A stretch of 64,000 bases of DNA. Origin: Demequina sp. NBRC 110057 (GTDB taxonomy: Bacteria > Actinomycetota > Actinomycetes > Actinomycetales > Demequinaceae). This document shows, in pieces, positions 47,188 to 59,055 of this stretch; within the stretch, counting starts at the first letter, position 1, and every line of letters starts with the position of its first letter. The stretch covers positions 670,559 to 734,558 of the forward strand of contig NZ_BBRN01000004.1 of the NCBI RefSeq assembly GCF_002090175.1, given 5' to 3'. A model generated the notes under the pieces. The model was not told where the DNA came from. It worked only from the letters and a program-made list of their open reading frames with translations, and ran no database searches. Made by a program: the position numbers and the translations under genes.

Positions 47188-48386
47188 GCCTGCTCCTCCG
47201 CGAGTTCCTCGTTGACGTGCTCGAGCTCGAGGTCGATCGCCTTCATGAGCGACTCCTCGACGGTGGGCACGCCGATCTCCTGGATGAGGTCGGCGAAGAA
47301 GCCACGGACCACGAGCTTGCGGGCCTCGTCCTCGGAGATGCCGCGCGAGCGCAGGTAGAACATCTGCTCGTCGTCGAAGCGACCCGTCGCGGAGGCGTGA
47401 CCGGCGCCGGCGATCTCGCCGGTCTCGATCTCGAGGTTGGGCACCGAGTCCGCGCGCGCGCCGTCCGTGAGGACAAGGTTGCGGTTGAGCTCGTAGGTGT
47501 CGGTCTCCTCGGCCTCCTTGCGGATCAGCACGTCGCCGATCCACACGGTGCGGGCGGTCTTCCCGGCGAGGGCACCCTTGTAGGTCACGCGCGACGTGCA
47601 GCGCGGCACGGCGTGGTCGACGAAGAGCTGGTGCTCCTGGTGCTGACCGGAGTCGGCGAAGTACAGGCCGAACAGGTCGACCGACGCGCCCTCGCCCGCA
47701 AAGGCCGCGGACGTGTTGAGGCGCACGGCCTTGCCGCCGAGGGTGACGACCGAACCGCGCAGGCGCGAGTCGCGGCCCAGGCGGGCGACGACCTCACCGG
47801 CGTGGACGGCGTCCTCGTCCCACAACTGCAGGAGCACGAGGTTCAAGCCGGAGTTCTCCGCCAGGTCCACCGAGACGAACTCGGAGTACGTGGCGGTGCC
47901 GCGGCGCTCGATGATGACGGTTGCCTCCGACGAGGCACCCGCCTCGACGAGGAGGTGGCCGCGCACGTCCGCACCGGTACCGGTGAGCGTGATCTGGATC
48001 GGCTCGTCCACGACGGTGTTCGGGGCGATGGTCAGCGCCATCGCGCCGCCCGCACGTGCCGCAGCGACGGCCGCCGCGCGGTCGCCGGGCGCACGCACCG
48101 AGCGCTCACGCGCATCGGCCGTCGACACCTCGGTCAGCGTGACGCCGGCCGGAAGCTCCGGGACGTCCCACTCGAGGTGGCCGTCCGCGGCGGCGTCGAC
48201 GAACACCGGCGCGAGGGCCTTCGTGGGAGAGAACCGCCACTCCTCCTCGCGGCCCGTGGGCACCGTGAACGCGTCCACCTCGAACGAGGTGGGACGGTCC
48301 GCGCGCGAGGCGTCGGGGGTGGGGGTGCCGAGTCCGTGCGTGTGCGCGGCGTCGGCGGTGGCTCGGGAGTGGTCAGTGACGGTCAA
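47184..48386 (-). CDS. sufD: Fe-S assembly scaffold protein SufD (TTG start)
   Basis: 400-residue partner of SufB in the SufBC2D scaffold. The beta-helix core includes [58 protein letters not shown], and the end with [22 protein letters not shown]. The only suitable start is a TTG that overlaps the sufB stop (TTGA), eight bases after GGAAGGA; no ATG or GTG lies near. The N-terminal 40 residues ([19 protein letters not shown]) are poorly conserved and probably flexible. Confidence 0.9.
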   Translation of the reverse strand: MTVTDHSRATADAAHTHGLGTPTPDASRADRPTSFEVDAFTVPTGREEEWRFSPTKALAPVFVDAAADGHLEWDVPELPAGVTLTEVSTADARERSVRAPGDRAAAVAAARAGGAMALTIAPNTVVDEPIQITLTGTGADVRGHLLVEAGASSEATVIIERRGTATYSEFVSVDLAENSGLNLVLLQLWDEDAVHAGEVVARLGRDSRLRGSVVTLGGKAVRLNTSAAFAGEGASVDLFGLYFADSGQHQEHQLFVDHAVPRCTSRVTYKGALAGKTARTVWIGDVLIRKEAEETDTYELNRNLVLTDGARADSVPNLEIETGEIAGAGHASATGRFDDEQMFYLRSRGISEDEARKLVVRGFFADLIQEIGVPTVEESLMKAIDLELEHVNEELAEEQA

Positions 48387-49819
48387 CCGACGGATCCTTC
48401 CATCTGCAGTTCGATGAGGCGGTTCAGCTCGAGCGCGTACTCCATGGGGAGCTCGCGCGCGATGGGCTCGACGAAGCCGCGCACGATCATCGCCATGGCC
48501 TCCGTCTCGTCCATGCCTCGGGACATCAGGTAGAACAGCTGGTCCTCGGACACCTTCGAGACCGAGGCCTCGTGACCCATGTGGACGTCGTCCTCGCGGA
48601 CGTCGACGTAGGGGTACGTGTCGGAGCGGCTGATCTGGTCGACGAGCAGCGCATCGCACAGCACGTTCGACTTGGAGTTCTTCGCGCCCTCGAGGACCTG
48701 CACGAGGCCGCGGTACGAGGTGCGGCCGCCGCCGCGGGCGACGGACTTCGACACGATCGAGCTCGAGGTGTTCGGGGCGGCGTGCACCATCTTGGCGCCG
48801 GCGTCCTGGTGCTGGCCCTCGCCCGCGAAGGCGATGGACAGCGTCTCGCCGCGCGCGTGCTCGCCGAGCATGTAGATGGCCGGGTACTTCATGGTGACCT
48901 TGGAGCCGATGTTGCCGTCGACCCACTCCATGGTGGCGCCCTCGGCGGCCGTGGCACGCTTCGTGACGAGGTTGTACACGTTGTTCGACCAGTTCTGGAT
49001 GGTCGTGTAGCGCACGCGGGCGTTCTTCTTCACGACGATCTCGACGACGGCCGAGTGCAGCGAGTCCGACGAGTAGATCGGCGCCGTGCAGCCCTCGACG
49101 TAGTGCACGTACGAGCCCTCGTCGGCGATGATGAGCGTGCGCTCGAACTGGCCCATGTTCTCCGTGTTGATGCGGAAGTAGGCCTGCAGCGGGATCTCGA
49201 CGTGGACGCCCGGCGGGACGTAGACGAACGAGCCACCCGACCACACCGAGGTGTTCAGCGCAGCGAACTTGTTGTCACCGACGGGGATGACGGTGCCGAA
49301 GTACTGCTCGAACAGCTCGGGGTACTCACGCAGGCCGGTGTCGGTGTCGACGAAGATGACGCCCTGGGCCTCGAGGTCCTCACGAATCTGGTGGTAGACC
49401 ACCTCGGACTCGTACTGGGCGGCGACGCCAGCGACGAGGCGCTGCTTCTCGGCCTCGGGGATACCGAGCTTGTCGTAGGTCGCCTTGATGTCCTCGGGGA
49501 GCTCGTCCCAGGAGGTGGCCTGCTTCTCCGTGGAACGCACGAAGTACTTGATGTTGTCGAAGTTGATGCCCGAGAGGTCGGAACCCCAGTGCGGCATCGG
49601 CTTCTTCTCGAACATCTTCAGGCCCTTGAGGCGCAGGTTCAGCATCCACTCGGGCTCGTTCTTCAGCGCCGAGATGTTGCGCACGACGCTCTCGTCGAGG
49701 CCGCGTCGCGCAAGCGAACCGGCCACGTCGGAGTCGTGCCATCCGTACTCGTAGCCACCGATCGACGCGATGATCTCCTCATCGGTCGCCTGGGCGGCGT
49801 TGTCGGTAGGGGTGCTCAT
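48383..49819 (-). CDS. sufB: Fe-S assembly scaffold protein SufB
   Basis: 478-residue scaffold on which Fe-S clusters are built. Key stretches: [102 protein letters not shown] and [16 protein letters not shown]. There is no intein, unlike M. tuberculosis SufB. The ATG at 49819 is preferred because GGAAGGA lies five bases upstream; an ATG at 49825 overlaps the sufR stop but touches that element. Confidence 0.96.
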   Translation of the reverse strand: MSTPTDNAAQATDEEIIASIGGYEYGWHDSDVAGSLARRGLDESVVRNISALKNEPEWMLNLRLKGLKMFEKKPMPHWGSDLSGINFDNIKYFVRSTEKQATSWDELPEDIKATYDKLGIPEAEKQRLVAGVAAQYESEVVYHQIREDLEAQGVIFVDTDTGLREYPELFEQYFGTVIPVGDNKFAALNTSVWSGGSFVYVPPGVHVEIPLQAYFRINTENMGQFERTLIIADEGSYVHYVEGCTAPIYSSDSLHSAVVEIVVKKNARVRYTTIQNWSNNVYNLVTKRATAAEGATMEWVDGNIGSKVTMKYPAIYMLGEHARGETLSIAFAGEGQHQDAGAKMVHAAPNTSSSIVSKSVARGGGRTSYRGLVQVLEGAKNSKSNVLCDALLVDQISRSDTYPYVDVREDDVHMGHEASVSKVSEDQLFYLMSRGMDETEAMAMIVRGFVEPIARELPMEYALELNRLIELQMEGSVG

Positions 49820-49821
49820 GG

Positions 49822-50472
49822 TCATCCTTCCTTGGGCGCCGCGATAGCGACGGGGATGGTCGTGGTGCACACGTGTGCTCCGCCTGCCAGGGTCGACAGG
49901 CGCTGGACGTGGACGTCGAGGAGGCGGGAGAAGACGCGGGTCTCTGCCTCGCACCACTCGGGTGCCTCCTCGGCGATGGACTGGACGGGGCAATGCCCCT
50001 GGCACAGCTGGACCGTGTAGCCGCCGGGCCCGGGCCGGACCGACGTGGCGTAGCCCTGGTCGGCAAGTGCCGCCGCAAGCGCGTCGACCTTGTCCTTCAT
50101 GGGCGCCTCGTCGGGGACGGCGTCGCGCACGGAGGCCTCGAGTTCGCCGAGCTTGGCCTCGACGAACTCGTCGAGCTGCCCGTGGTCGCGCATGAACGAG
50201 ACGGCGTCCACCGCCACCGCCGAGTAGGCGGTGGTGAGGGAACGCTGGCCGTCCGTCGTGGCGACGTACGACTTGGCGGGCCTGCCCCGTCCCCTGATGT
50301 GGGTACCGGGCTGGTCCTGCTCCGCGATCAGGCCCTCGTCGACCAGGGCACCGAGGTGGCGCCTCACGCCGGCGGGCGTCACGCCGAGCTCCTCGGCGAG
50401 CCAGGCGGCGGTGATGGGACCGGCCGAGGCGATGAGCCCCATGACGCGGTCGCGCGTGGTGTCTGAAGCCAC
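49822..50472 (-). CDS. sufR: SUF operon transcriptional regulator SufR
   Basis: 216-residue Fe-S-sensing repressor heading the operon. The N-terminal winged helix is [28 protein letters not shown] followed by [13 protein letters not shown]. The C-terminal sensor holds the cysteines [22 protein letters not shown], the Cys-x3-Cys plus Cys arrangement expected of a SufR cluster site. When cellular Fe-S is adequate the holo form is expected to repress sufRBDCSU; this is known for relatives, not shown here. Confidence 0.92.
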   Translation of the reverse strand: MASDTTRDRVMGLIASAGPITAAWLAEELGVTPAGVRRHLGALVDEGLIAEQDQPGTHIRGRGRPAKSYVATTDGQRSLTTAYSAVAVDAVSFMRDHGQLDEFVEAKLGELEASVRDAVPDEAPMKDKVDALAAALADQGYATSVRPGPGGYTVQLCQGHCPVQSIAEEAPEWCEAETRVFSRLLDVHVQRLSTLAGGAHVCTTTIPVAIAAPKEG

Positions 50473-50516
50473 GTCTCACTCCTTCCGCTGCGGGGCCCAC
50501 TGGCCCGGTTTCAGGA

Positions 50517-50528
50517 AACATTCTTGTT
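50517..50528. promoter_or_regulatory. Candidate SufR operator in the sufR-ctaA gap
   Basis: Inverted repeat AACA-TTCT-TGTT, 45 bases before the sufR start, within the most A/T-rich part of the 195-base divergent gap (50473-50667). The rest of the gap shows a direct GAAGC pair and one 9-mer motif. The assignment is weak and based on position. Confidence 0.35.
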
Positions 50529-50655
50529 GCCCAAATGCTTCCTCGCAAGCAAGGGAAGCCTTACCTGAGGCGTTGCGTAAATGGCCGATGCCATCCTCAC
50601 CTGGGCGGACGGCCGCGGCCGCCGGACGTTGGTCCCGCCGGCACCGACGCGAAAC

Positions 50656-50661
50656 TACTAT
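50656..50661 (+). promoter_or_regulatory. Leaderless promoter of ctaA (-10)
   Basis: TACTAT six bases before the GTG at 50668, the strongest -10 match near this gene. Confidence 0.45.
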
Positions 50662-50667
50662 GGACGC

Positions 50668-51591
50668 GTGCTCACCCGCCTCATGACCTCCCTGCGGCGC
50701 GCCCTGATCTGGGTGCTCGACTGGATCACCCGCCACGCGCGGGGCTTCACGATCGCCAACATCCTGACGCAGGCGGGCATCATCGTCACGGGTGGCGTGG
50801 TCCGCCTCACGGGCTCCGGTCTTGGCTGCTCGTCGTGGCCTCAGTGCGAGCCCGGGCGATTCACCCCCGAGTTCCACCCCGAGACGTGGTTCCACCCCGC
50901 CGTCGAGTTCGGCAACCGCATGCTGACCTTCGTGCTCGCGATCGTCGCGCTCGGCGTCGCGATCGGCATCTGGCGTTCACGCTCCGCCCTCAAGTGGTGG
51001 GGCCTCGTGCCGGGCATCGGCGTCATCCTGCAGGCCGTCGTGGGCGGCATCACCGTGCTGGTCGAGCTCCACCCCCTGCTGGTGGCGCCTCACCTCCTGC
51101 TGTCCACCGCGCTCGTGTGGTATTCCGTGTGGCTTGCGCTCACGTACCGCCGCGCCCCGCGGCGCGCGGGCACCTCGATCATCTGGCACCAGCGGGCGCT
51201 CGCGCTCAATGTCGCCGTGATCCTGTTCCTCGGCGCCCTCACGACTGGCGCCGGCCCGCACTCGGGCGACGCCGAGGCCACCGAGCGTCTCGCGCTCGAC
51301 CCCGAGCTCATCGCCCGCGCCCACGCCGCCTCGGTGTGGCTGTTCCTCGCCCTGTTTGCGCTGCTCGTGTGGAGGGTCCGTCGTGACGCCTCCGAGGGCG
51401 CACGCGACGAGGTGCGGCGCGCCTGGGTCGTCCTGGCCGTGGTCACGCTGGCGCAGGGCGTCATCGGCTACATCCAGTACTTCACCGGGCTTCCCGAGTG
51501 GCTGGTGGCCCTGCACCTGGTGGGCCTCGGAGCGTTCGCCGCGGCTCACTCGGCGAGCCACTTCCTGCTGAAGACCTCGCGCACGGCCTAG
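50668..51591 (+). CDS. ctaA: Haem A synthase CtaA/Cox15
   Basis: 307-residue membrane protein with about eight hydrophobic segments, oxidising haem O to haem A for cytochrome c oxidase. Haem-ligand histidines are in the four conserved places: VEFGNRMLTF, LVELHPLLVAPHLLLST, LIARAHAASVWLFL and WLVALHLVGLGAFAAAHSASH. A Cys pair region GSGLGCSSWPQCEPGRF is the extracytoplasmic loop typical of actinobacterial CtaA. I chose the GTG at 50668, six bases after a TACTAT box; the in-frame ATG at 50683 is an alternative and an ATG at 50581 is unlikely. It is divergent from sufR. Confidence 0.92.
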   Translation: MLTRLMTSLRRALIWVLDWITRHARGFTIANILTQAGIIVTGGVVRLTGSGLGCSSWPQCEPGRFTPEFHPETWFHPAVEFGNRMLTFVLAIVALGVAIGIWRSRSALKWWGLVPGIGVILQAVVGGITVLVELHPLLVAPHLLLSTALVWYSVWLALTYRRAPRRAGTSIIWHQRALALNVAVILFLGALTTGAGPHSGDAEATERLALDPELIARAHAASVWLFLALFALLVWRVRRDASEGARDEVRRAWVVLAVVTLAQGVIGYIQYFTGLPEWLVALHLVGLGAFAAAHSASHFLLKTSRTA

Positions 51592-51610
51592 GCGCTGCAT
51601 CGGCCGCTCC

Positions 51611-51616
51611 TAGACT
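51611..51616 (+). promoter_or_regulatory. Leaderless promoter of ilvA (-10)
   Basis: TAGACT seven bases before the GTG start. Confidence 0.45.
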
Positions 51617-51623
51617 GGACGGC

Positions 51624-52877
51624 GTGAGTAGCAGCGCCGACGACACCGTCACCCTTGCCCGCGTCGAGTCCGCGGCGGCCACGCTGCGGGGCATCGCGCA
51701 GCGCACCCCCATCGATCACGCCACCCACCTGAGCGACCTCATGGGCGTGCCGGTGACGATGAAGCTCGAGAACCTTCAGCGCACGGGCTCGTTCAAGTTG
51801 CGCGGCGCCACGTACCGCCTGTCGCGGCTGAGCGACGAGGAGCGCGCCCGCGGCGTCGTCGCCGCGTCGGCAGGCAACCACGCGCAGGGCGTGGCCTTCG
51901 CGGCCCAGCAGCTCGGCATCGAGGCCACCATCTTCATGCCGCTGGGTGCCCCCGTGCCCAAGCTCCTCGCGACCAAGGGCTACGGCGCGACCGTCGTCAC
52001 CGAGGGCGCGACAGTCGAGGACTGCCTCGCCCTCGCGGCGGAGCATGCCCACCGCACCGGCGCAGTCATGATCCACCCCTTCGATCACGCCGACGTCATC
52101 GCCGGCCAGGGCACGGTGGGGCTCGAGATCGTCGAGGACGTTTCCGACGTCGAGACCATCGTCGTGCCCGTCGGCGGCGGCGGCCTCATCGCCGGCGTCG
52201 CCGTCGCCGCGAAGGAGGCGGCGGCTCGGGCCGGCCGCGAGGTGCGCATCATCGGAGTGCAGGCGGGAGCATCGGCCGCCTATCCCCCGTCACTTGACGC
52301 AGGCCACCCGGTCACGATCGAGCGCGACGCGACCATCGCGGACGGCATCGCCGTCGCGCGCCCGGGCGAACTCACGTACCCCCTCATCGCGTCCCAGGTG
52401 GACGGCATCGTCACGGTGGACGAGGACTCGCTCGCGCGCGCGGTGCTGCTCCTGCTGGAACGCACCAAGCTCGTCGTAGAACCCGCGGGCGCCGCGGGAG
52501 TCGCCGCGATCCTTGACGGCCTCATCGAGGCGACCGGCCCCACCACGGTGGTGCTGTCGGGCGGCAACATCGACCCGCTCCTGCTGCAGCGGATCATCGG
52601 CCACGGGCTCGTCGCCTCGGGCAGGTACATGACGATGCGGATCCCCTTGCCCGACCGCCCCGGTCAGCTCGCGCGGGTGTCCGAGATCCTGGCTGCCACC
52701 CGGGCGAACGTCATCGAGGTGCTGCACACCCGGCACGACACCGGGCTCACGGTGAGCGACGTGGTGCTGCAGGTCAGCGTCGAGACGCGCGGCCCCAACC
52801 ACCAGCAGGAGGTCCTGGGAGCGTTGGCCGATGCCGGCTTCCTGCCGTCCGTCGCGGACGCGGGGCGCGAGGGCTAG
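51624..52877 (+). CDS. ilvA: Threonine ammonia-lyase
   Basis: 417-residue PLP enzyme converting threonine to 2-oxobutyrate. The PLP Lys is in QRTGSFKLRGATYRLS, the phosphate-binding glycines in PVGGGGLIAGVAVAA, and SAGNHAQGVAFAA is the substrate loop. A single ACT-like domain closes the protein (MRIPLPDRPGQLARVSEILA, VSDVVLQVSVETRG). The one-ACT layout is common for TdcB-like and actinobacterial IlvA forms, so a catabolic role is also possible. No other isoleucine genes are nearby. It starts at a GTG. Confidence 0.9.
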   Translation: MSSSADDTVTLARVESAAATLRGIAQRTPIDHATHLSDLMGVPVTMKLENLQRTGSFKLRGATYRLSRLSDEERARGVVAASAGNHAQGVAFAAQQLGIEATIFMPLGAPVPKLLATKGYGATVVTEGATVEDCLALAAEHAHRTGAVMIHPFDHADVIAGQGTVGLEIVEDVSDVETIVVPVGGGGLIAGVAVAAKEAAARAGREVRIIGVQAGASAAYPPSLDAGHPVTIERDATIADGIAVARPGELTYPLIASQVDGIVTVDEDSLARAVLLLLERTKLVVEPAGAAGVAAILDGLIEATGPTTVVLSGGNIDPLLLQRIIGHGLVASGRYMTMRIPLPDRPGQLARVSEILAATRANVIEVLHTRHDTGLTVSDVVLQVSVETRGPNHQQEVLGALADAGFLPSVADAGREG

Positions 52878-52883
52878 GTCCGC

Positions 52884-53519
52884 TCAGCGGATCAGACGCG
52901 TGGCCTCCGGTCGCTGCCACGGGGCATCGGCCGCGCGCAGGGACGCGAAGCCCGCATCGCGCGAGCGCGCCGCCGCAAGCAGGCCCACGGCCGCCGACGA
53001 CGCGTGGATGCGCCCGTCGAGGACGGCGGCGACGGCCGCGTCGAGGTCGACCCACTCTCCGAGCATGTCGGCCTCCTCGTCCTCGCGGACGTGACGCCGA
53101 TCCTCCGGCACCGCGGCGATCCCGCGCGCGAGGAACACGCGCACGGCCTCCGAGGTGCCCCCGCCAGACGGGTAGTAGTCCGCGAGCGTGTGCCACACGC
53201 TCGCGGTGAGGTCAGCCTCCTCGAAGAGCTCGCGCCTGGCGGCGTCGACCGGGGCCTCGCCGGCCATGTCGAGCAGGCCGGCGGGCGGCTCCCAGCACTC
53301 CGCCCCCACGGGATGGCGGTACTGACGCACCAGGTAGACGCGGCCGTCATCGTCGAGGGCGACGATGACGACGGCTCCGGTGTGGCGCAGGTAGTCACGG
53401 GTGACGACGCGGTCGTCGCCAAGGTCTACCTCGTCGCTCGCGACGTCCCAGACCTTGCCGGTGAAGCGCTCATGAGTCGCGATCACACGGCGAGGTCCGG
53501 GGACGTCGGCGAGGAACAT
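52884..53519 (-). CDS. Nudix hydrolase, ADP-ribose pyrophosphatase-like
   Basis: 211 residues. The Nudix box is GLLDMAGEAPVDAARRELFE followed by EADL, and the preceding VYLVRQYRHPVGAECWEPPAG is the pattern of ADP-ribose pyrophosphatases. The lineup pyrG-Nudix matches the mycobacterial order (Rv1699-Rv1700). It probably clears ADP-ribose or related nucleoside diphosphate compounds. It follows pyrG by 11 bases on the same strand and converges on ilvA. Confidence 0.9.
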   Translation of the reverse strand: MFLADVPGPRRVIATHERFTGKVWDVASDEVDLGDDRVVTRDYLRHTGAVVIVALDDDGRVYLVRQYRHPVGAECWEPPAGLLDMAGEAPVDAARRELFEEADLTASVWHTLADYYPSGGGTSEAVRVFLARGIAAVPEDRRHVREDEEADMLGEWVDLDAAVAAVLDGRIHASSAAVGLLAAARSRDAGFASLRAADAPWQRPEATRLIR

Positions 53520-53530
53520 GGGGGAACCCG

Positions 53531-55219
<1,689 letters not shown>

Positions 55220-55227
55220 GGGCTTCA

Positions 55228-55233
55228 ATGCTA
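55228..55233 (-). promoter_or_regulatory. Leaderless promoter of pyrG-Nudix (-10)
   Basis: TAGCAT eight bases before the pyrG GTG. Confidence 0.45.
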
Positions 55234-55280
55234 ACACCGACGCGGCGCCCGCGGGTGCGGGGCCACGCCGGTGGCCGCGA

Positions 55281-56204
55281 TCAGGGCAGCATCGAGCGGC
55301 CGTCACCCGGTCCGTAGGCGGCGACCTCGCCGCCGATGTTCTGGGCAAGTGCCAGGGGCGTCGTGATCCTGCCGTAGTAGTCGAGGCCCGTCACGACGGT
55401 GGTGACGAGTTCGGCAGAGGCGGAGGCATTGGCCACGGCGCTCGGCACGTCGCCGGTCCTGTCGACTCCCGAGGCGACGGCGACGCCGTCGGCGTACTGC
55501 GCGAGCACGCCGGCCAGGTCGGCATAGGCGGCCGATGCCGTGGCGCGCTGGTCGTCGTCGTCCGCACCGGCGCCGGCGGTCATCACGACGGCGCTGACGT
55601 CGCCGGAGACGGTGCCCGAGACCATGTCGGCCTCGACGAGCAGCTCCATCAGCAGGTTGGCGCGCTCCTGCGGGTCGCCGTCGGCTCCCGCGGCGGGGCC
55701 CGCCTCGGGCATGAGCGCCTGTGCCAGCGCGTGGGCGAGGACGGTCGTCGGGGCGGCGTCGGTGTCGACACCCACGAGGTCGGGCGCGAGCGTCGAGGCA
55801 AGCGAATTACGGAACGCTGCCTGGTCGGGGTCGGTCCAGGCGGCGCCGATCTCGATCTGGCCGCTCACGGACGCTCCGGCCTGCACCAGGCGGTCCGATA
55901 GCGCCGCCGTGTCGTCGTCGGAGGTGTCGGCGACGGCGATCGTGGCCACGGACGCTCCATCGAGTGTGCCGGGCAGCAGCGCCGCAGCGCTCTCGTCGGC
56001 GAACTGCTCGCCGGCGACGGCCTCGTCGCGCTGGTGCGCGAGGTCGGACTCGGCGTCGTCGACGTCCTGCTCCAGCTGGGCGATGCGCTCGTCCTGCTCG
56101 CCGACAAGCGCGGTCCGCATGGGACCCGAGCCCATAACGATACCGATCGCGAGGGCGAGGAACACGGCGGTGAGCGACACCACGTGATAGCGGAAGTCCT
56201 TCAT
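55281..56204 (-). CDS. MctB/SteB-like copper transporter family protein
   Basis: 307 residues: one N-terminal membrane helix ([20 protein letters not shown]), a coiled coil ([20 protein letters not shown]), and a secreted domain. This matches the actinobacterial DUF3186 family, which includes mycobacterial MctB (Rv1698), implicated in copper handling, and corynebacterial SteB, implicated in cell separation. Which role holds here is unknown; pairing with steA favours a cell-envelope role. The ATG overlaps the steA stop by one base. Confidence 0.85.
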   Translation of the reverse strand: MKDFRYHVVSLTAVFLALAIGIVMGSGPMRTALVGEQDERIAQLEQDVDDAESDLAHQRDEAVAGEQFADESAAALLPGTLDGASVATIAVADTSDDDTAALSDRLVQAGASVSGQIEIGAAWTDPDQAAFRNSLASTLAPDLVGVDTDAAPTTVLAHALAQALMPEAGPAAGADGDPQERANLLMELLVEADMVSGTVSGDVSAVVMTAGAGADDDDQRATASAAYADLAGVLAQYADGVAVASGVDRTGDVPSAVANASASAELVTTVVTGLDYYGRITTPLALAQNIGGEVAAYGPGDGRSMLP

Positions 56205-57358
56205 CAGCTGCCTCCGATCCACGAGGTAAGGGCCTGCCACACGTCCTCGACCCAGGCGCGTCCGCCCGGCGTCACCCAGATCGCGGCGCCGAGCGCGAGC
56301 AGGCCGGCGACGAGCATACTGACGAGTGTCCAGGCGCTGTAACGATGCCGGTAGACGAGCGCGAGGGTGGTGGCGTCCACGAGCGCTCCGCCCGCGGTCA
56401 GGCGGGCCAGGAAGGTGCCGGCGGCATCGGCCTGCGGCGATTCCAGGTAGTCCATGAGTCGCGACTCGACGCCGACGGTGACAATCACCTCGGCGCCGCC
56501 GGCGTGAGCGATGAGGATCGCGAGGTCCACCGAGGACAGCGCGGTGTCGGCGCTCGAGTGATCAAGTCCCAGCGCCTCGGCGCGAGCGAGTCCTGCCTCG
56601 CCCCCGCGGGGCGCGTGCACCACCGCATGCGAGGCGGCGCGCAGCGCCGGCTCGCCCATGGTCTCGAGGTCACCCACGACCACGGAGGCCGCGGGGCCAA
56701 GGTCGAGCGCGGCATCGGCCGCCTTGTCGATCGCGATGACGACCGGGCGCACGTCGCGAAGGTAGCGCCGGATCTCCCGCAGCTGCTCGCGGTGGCGGTA
56801 GCCGGGCGCGACGACGACGACATGGCGGCCGGCGAGCGGCACGCTCGTCGTGGGAAGGCCTTGACCCTCAAGCAGCACGTCGCCCTCGTGCATCACGGTT
56901 TCCATCGCGTTGGCCGTGAACATCTGCAGCTGGACGCGCATGCCATCGGCGGCACCGCGCATGGCGTCGAGGATCGCCTCGGCGTCGAGCACGGTCCCGG
57001 TGGCGACGACGGCGCCCTTGGCGCTGATCTCTCCCCCGGCGATCGACACCGTGGTGCCGTCCTTCAGATCGAGGACGGCCTCGCCGGCGGCGTCGATCAA
57101 CGGAATGCCGGCGTCGAGCAGGATGCGGGGACCGCCGGCGGGATAGCGGCCGGAGATCGAGGGGCGGGCGTTGACGACGGCGGCCGGGCGGTGCGACGCA
57201 AGTTCCTCCGCCGAACGCTGATCGAGGTCCATCACGTCGATGACCGCCACGTCGCCCGCGCGCAGGCGACGCGCGAGGGCGGTGACGGTGGGCTCGACGC
57301 GCACGGGACCGACGATGGTGCCGTCGCCCGCGACCGTGGATTGCGCGGTGCGACTCAT
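56204..57358 (-). CDS. steA: Putative cytokinetic ring protein SteA
   Basis: 384 residues. The cytoplasmic part has a thiamin-pyrophosphokinase-like fold (VVVVAPGYRHREQLREIRRYL, VVIAIDKAADAALDLG, VVVGDLETMGEPAL), and a single membrane helix near the C-terminus (WTLVSMLVAGLLALGAAIWV) precedes a short extracytoplasmic tail. This is the SteA layout; in Corynebacterium glutamicum it localises to the division ring with SteB. It follows recN by four bases and overlaps the mctB-like gene. Confidence 0.88.
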   Translation of the reverse strand: MSRTAQSTVAGDGTIVGPVRVEPTVTALARRLRAGDVAVIDVMDLDQRSAEELASHRPAAVVNARPSISGRYPAGGPRILLDAGIPLIDAAGEAVLDLKDGTTVSIAGGEISAKGAVVATGTVLDAEAILDAMRGAADGMRVQLQMFTANAMETVMHEGDVLLEGQGLPTTSVPLAGRHVVVVAPGYRHREQLREIRRYLRDVRPVVIAIDKAADAALDLGPAASVVVGDLETMGEPALRAASHAVVHAPRGGEAGLARAEALGLDHSSADTALSSVDLAILIAHAGGAEVIVTVGVESRLMDYLESPQADAAGTFLARLTAGGALVDATTLALVYRHRYSAWTLVSMLVAGLLALGAAIWVTPGGRAWVEDVWQALTSWIGGS

Positions 57359-57362
57359 GGCC

Positions 57363-59054
57363 TCATCGTGCCACGCGAGAGGACTCCAGCAGTTCAAGCG
57401 CGTGGGCGCGTGCGGCACTCGAGTCCTCATTGCCCGACAGGAGGCGGGCAATCTCCTCGATACGGGCGTCGCCGTCCACCGGCCCCACCTGGGCCCGGGT
57501 AATCGACCCGTCGGTCGTCTTGGCGACCACTACGTGTGCGTCGGCGAACGCCGCGACCTGCGCGAGGTGCGTGACGACGATGACCTGGTGCGTGCGGGCG
57601 AGTTCGGCGAGCCTGTTGCCCACCGCGATCGCGGCCTTGCCGCCCACGCCGGCGTCGACCTCGTCGAAGACGAAGGTGCGCGACTCGTGGTCGCCCTCGG
57701 CGGCGAGCGACACCTCGATGGCGAGCATGATGCGCGACAACTCGCCGCCGGACGCGCCCTCGCCGAGCGGCCGATGCGGCGCGCCGGGGTGGGAGGCGAG
57801 GGTAAACGTGACGCGGTCCGCGCCGTGAGCGGCGGGATCGGTCGCCTCGACGGCGACGGCGAGCGTCGCATCGGGCATCGCGAGACGGTCGAGCTCGCCA
57901 CCTACCGCCGCCGCGAGCCTGTCCGCGGCGTCCAGCCGCGACGTGTGCAGGGACGCCGCCGCGGCATCGAGCTCCTCGCGCGTCCTCGCCTCGTCCTCGC
58001 GGCGCGCGCCGAGGGTCGCGTCCCAGTCGTCGTCGGCGGCGACGCGCGGGCGCGAGGCCTGTGCGAACGCGAGCACGGCGGCGAGGTCGGGGACGCCGAT
58101 GCGGCGGGTGAGCCCCGCGAGGTCCGAGCGGCGCTGGTGAATCTGGTCGAGCCTGGCCGGGTCTGCGTCGAGGTCCTCGAGATAGGAGGCGAGTTCGGTG
58201 ACGATGTCCGAGGCGCCGTAGGAGAAGTCGGCGAGCCGCTGCTCGTACTGCGCCAGCCTGTCGTCGTGTCGGGCGGCGTCGGCGAGGGCGCGCCTGGCGG
58301 CCTCGATCGCCGCGATGACCGTGAACTCGTCGTCGCCGCCGATGAGGTCGTGCGCGCTCGCGGCTCCGGTGCGGACGGCCTCGGCGTTCTCGAGCACGCG
58401 GGCCTCGGCTTCCAGGGACGCGTCCTCGCCGTCCTCGGGGGCCAGGGCATCGATGGCGGCAAGGTCGTCGCGCAGGCGCGCCACCTCGGCACGCTCGGCC
58501 TCGGCGCCCTGCTCCATCGCCGCCAGGGCGTCGCGGGCGGCCGTCCATCGCTGCCACGCCTCGCGGTACGTCTCGAGAGTGCGCGCGTGGGCGGCTCCCG
58601 CGTAGGCGTCGAGCGTCTCGCGCTGGCGCGACGCGGAGCGCAGCCGCACCTGGTCCGACTGGCCGTGCACGGTGACGAGCTCGCCCGCCACGTCGGCGAG
58701 CAGCGCCTGCGGCACGGTGCGGCCCCCGATGACGGTGCGCGAGCGGGTGGTCGCGCCTACCGTGCGGGCGACGATCACGGTGCCGTCGTCATCGAGCGTC
58801 ACGCCCGCATCCTCGAGGCGCAGCGCCGGCTCCCCCGTCGCCGGGATGTCGAGCACGGCCTCGGCGAGCGCCTCAGCGGCGCCGGCACGCACCGTGGCGG
58901 GCACGGTCCTCGCCCCGAGGATGAGGCCGAGCCCGGTGAGCACCATCGTCTTTCCCGCACCGGTCTCGCCCGTCACGCAGGTGAGTCCCGGCCCGAGGGT
59001 GATGCGCGCGGTTTCGATCACGCCGAGGTCGGCGATGCTGAGTTCGTGGAGCAC
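57363..59054 (-). CDS. recN: DNA repair protein RecN
   Basis: 563-residue SMC-like ATPase for double-strand break repair. The N-terminal Walker A is CVTGETGAGKTMVL, then GQSDQVRLRS, a long coiled-coil middle (about 165-360), the signature ASGGELSRIMLAIE and Walker B TFVFDEVDAGVGG. The GTG start follows the nadK stop after one base. No LexA box is visible before this cluster, so induction, if any, must act further upstream. Confidence 0.95.
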   Translation of the reverse strand: MLHELSIADLGVIETARITLGPGLTCVTGETGAGKTMVLTGLGLILGARTVPATVRAGAAEALAEAVLDIPATGEPALRLEDAGVTLDDDGTVIVARTVGATTRSRTVIGGRTVPQALLADVAGELVTVHGQSDQVRLRSASRQRETLDAYAGAAHARTLETYREAWQRWTAARDALAAMEQGAEAERAEVARLRDDLAAIDALAPEDGEDASLEAEARVLENAEAVRTGAASAHDLIGGDDEFTVIAAIEAARRALADAARHDDRLAQYEQRLADFSYGASDIVTELASYLEDLDADPARLDQIHQRRSDLAGLTRRIGVPDLAAVLAFAQASRPRVAADDDWDATLGARREDEARTREELDAAAASLHTSRLDAADRLAAAVGGELDRLAMPDATLAVAVEATDPAAHGADRVTFTLASHPGAPHRPLGEGASGGELSRIMLAIEVSLAAEGDHESRTFVFDEVDAGVGGKAAIAVGNRLAELARTHQVIVVTHLAQVAAFADAHVVVAKTTDGSITRAQVGPVDGDARIEEIARLLSGNEDSSAARAHALELLESSRVAR

Positions 59055-59055
59055 G

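Noticed and set aside
48383..49819. An intein in SufB
   Set aside because: The protein is 478 residues with uninterrupted family motifs, unlike the intein-bearing M. tuberculosis SufB.
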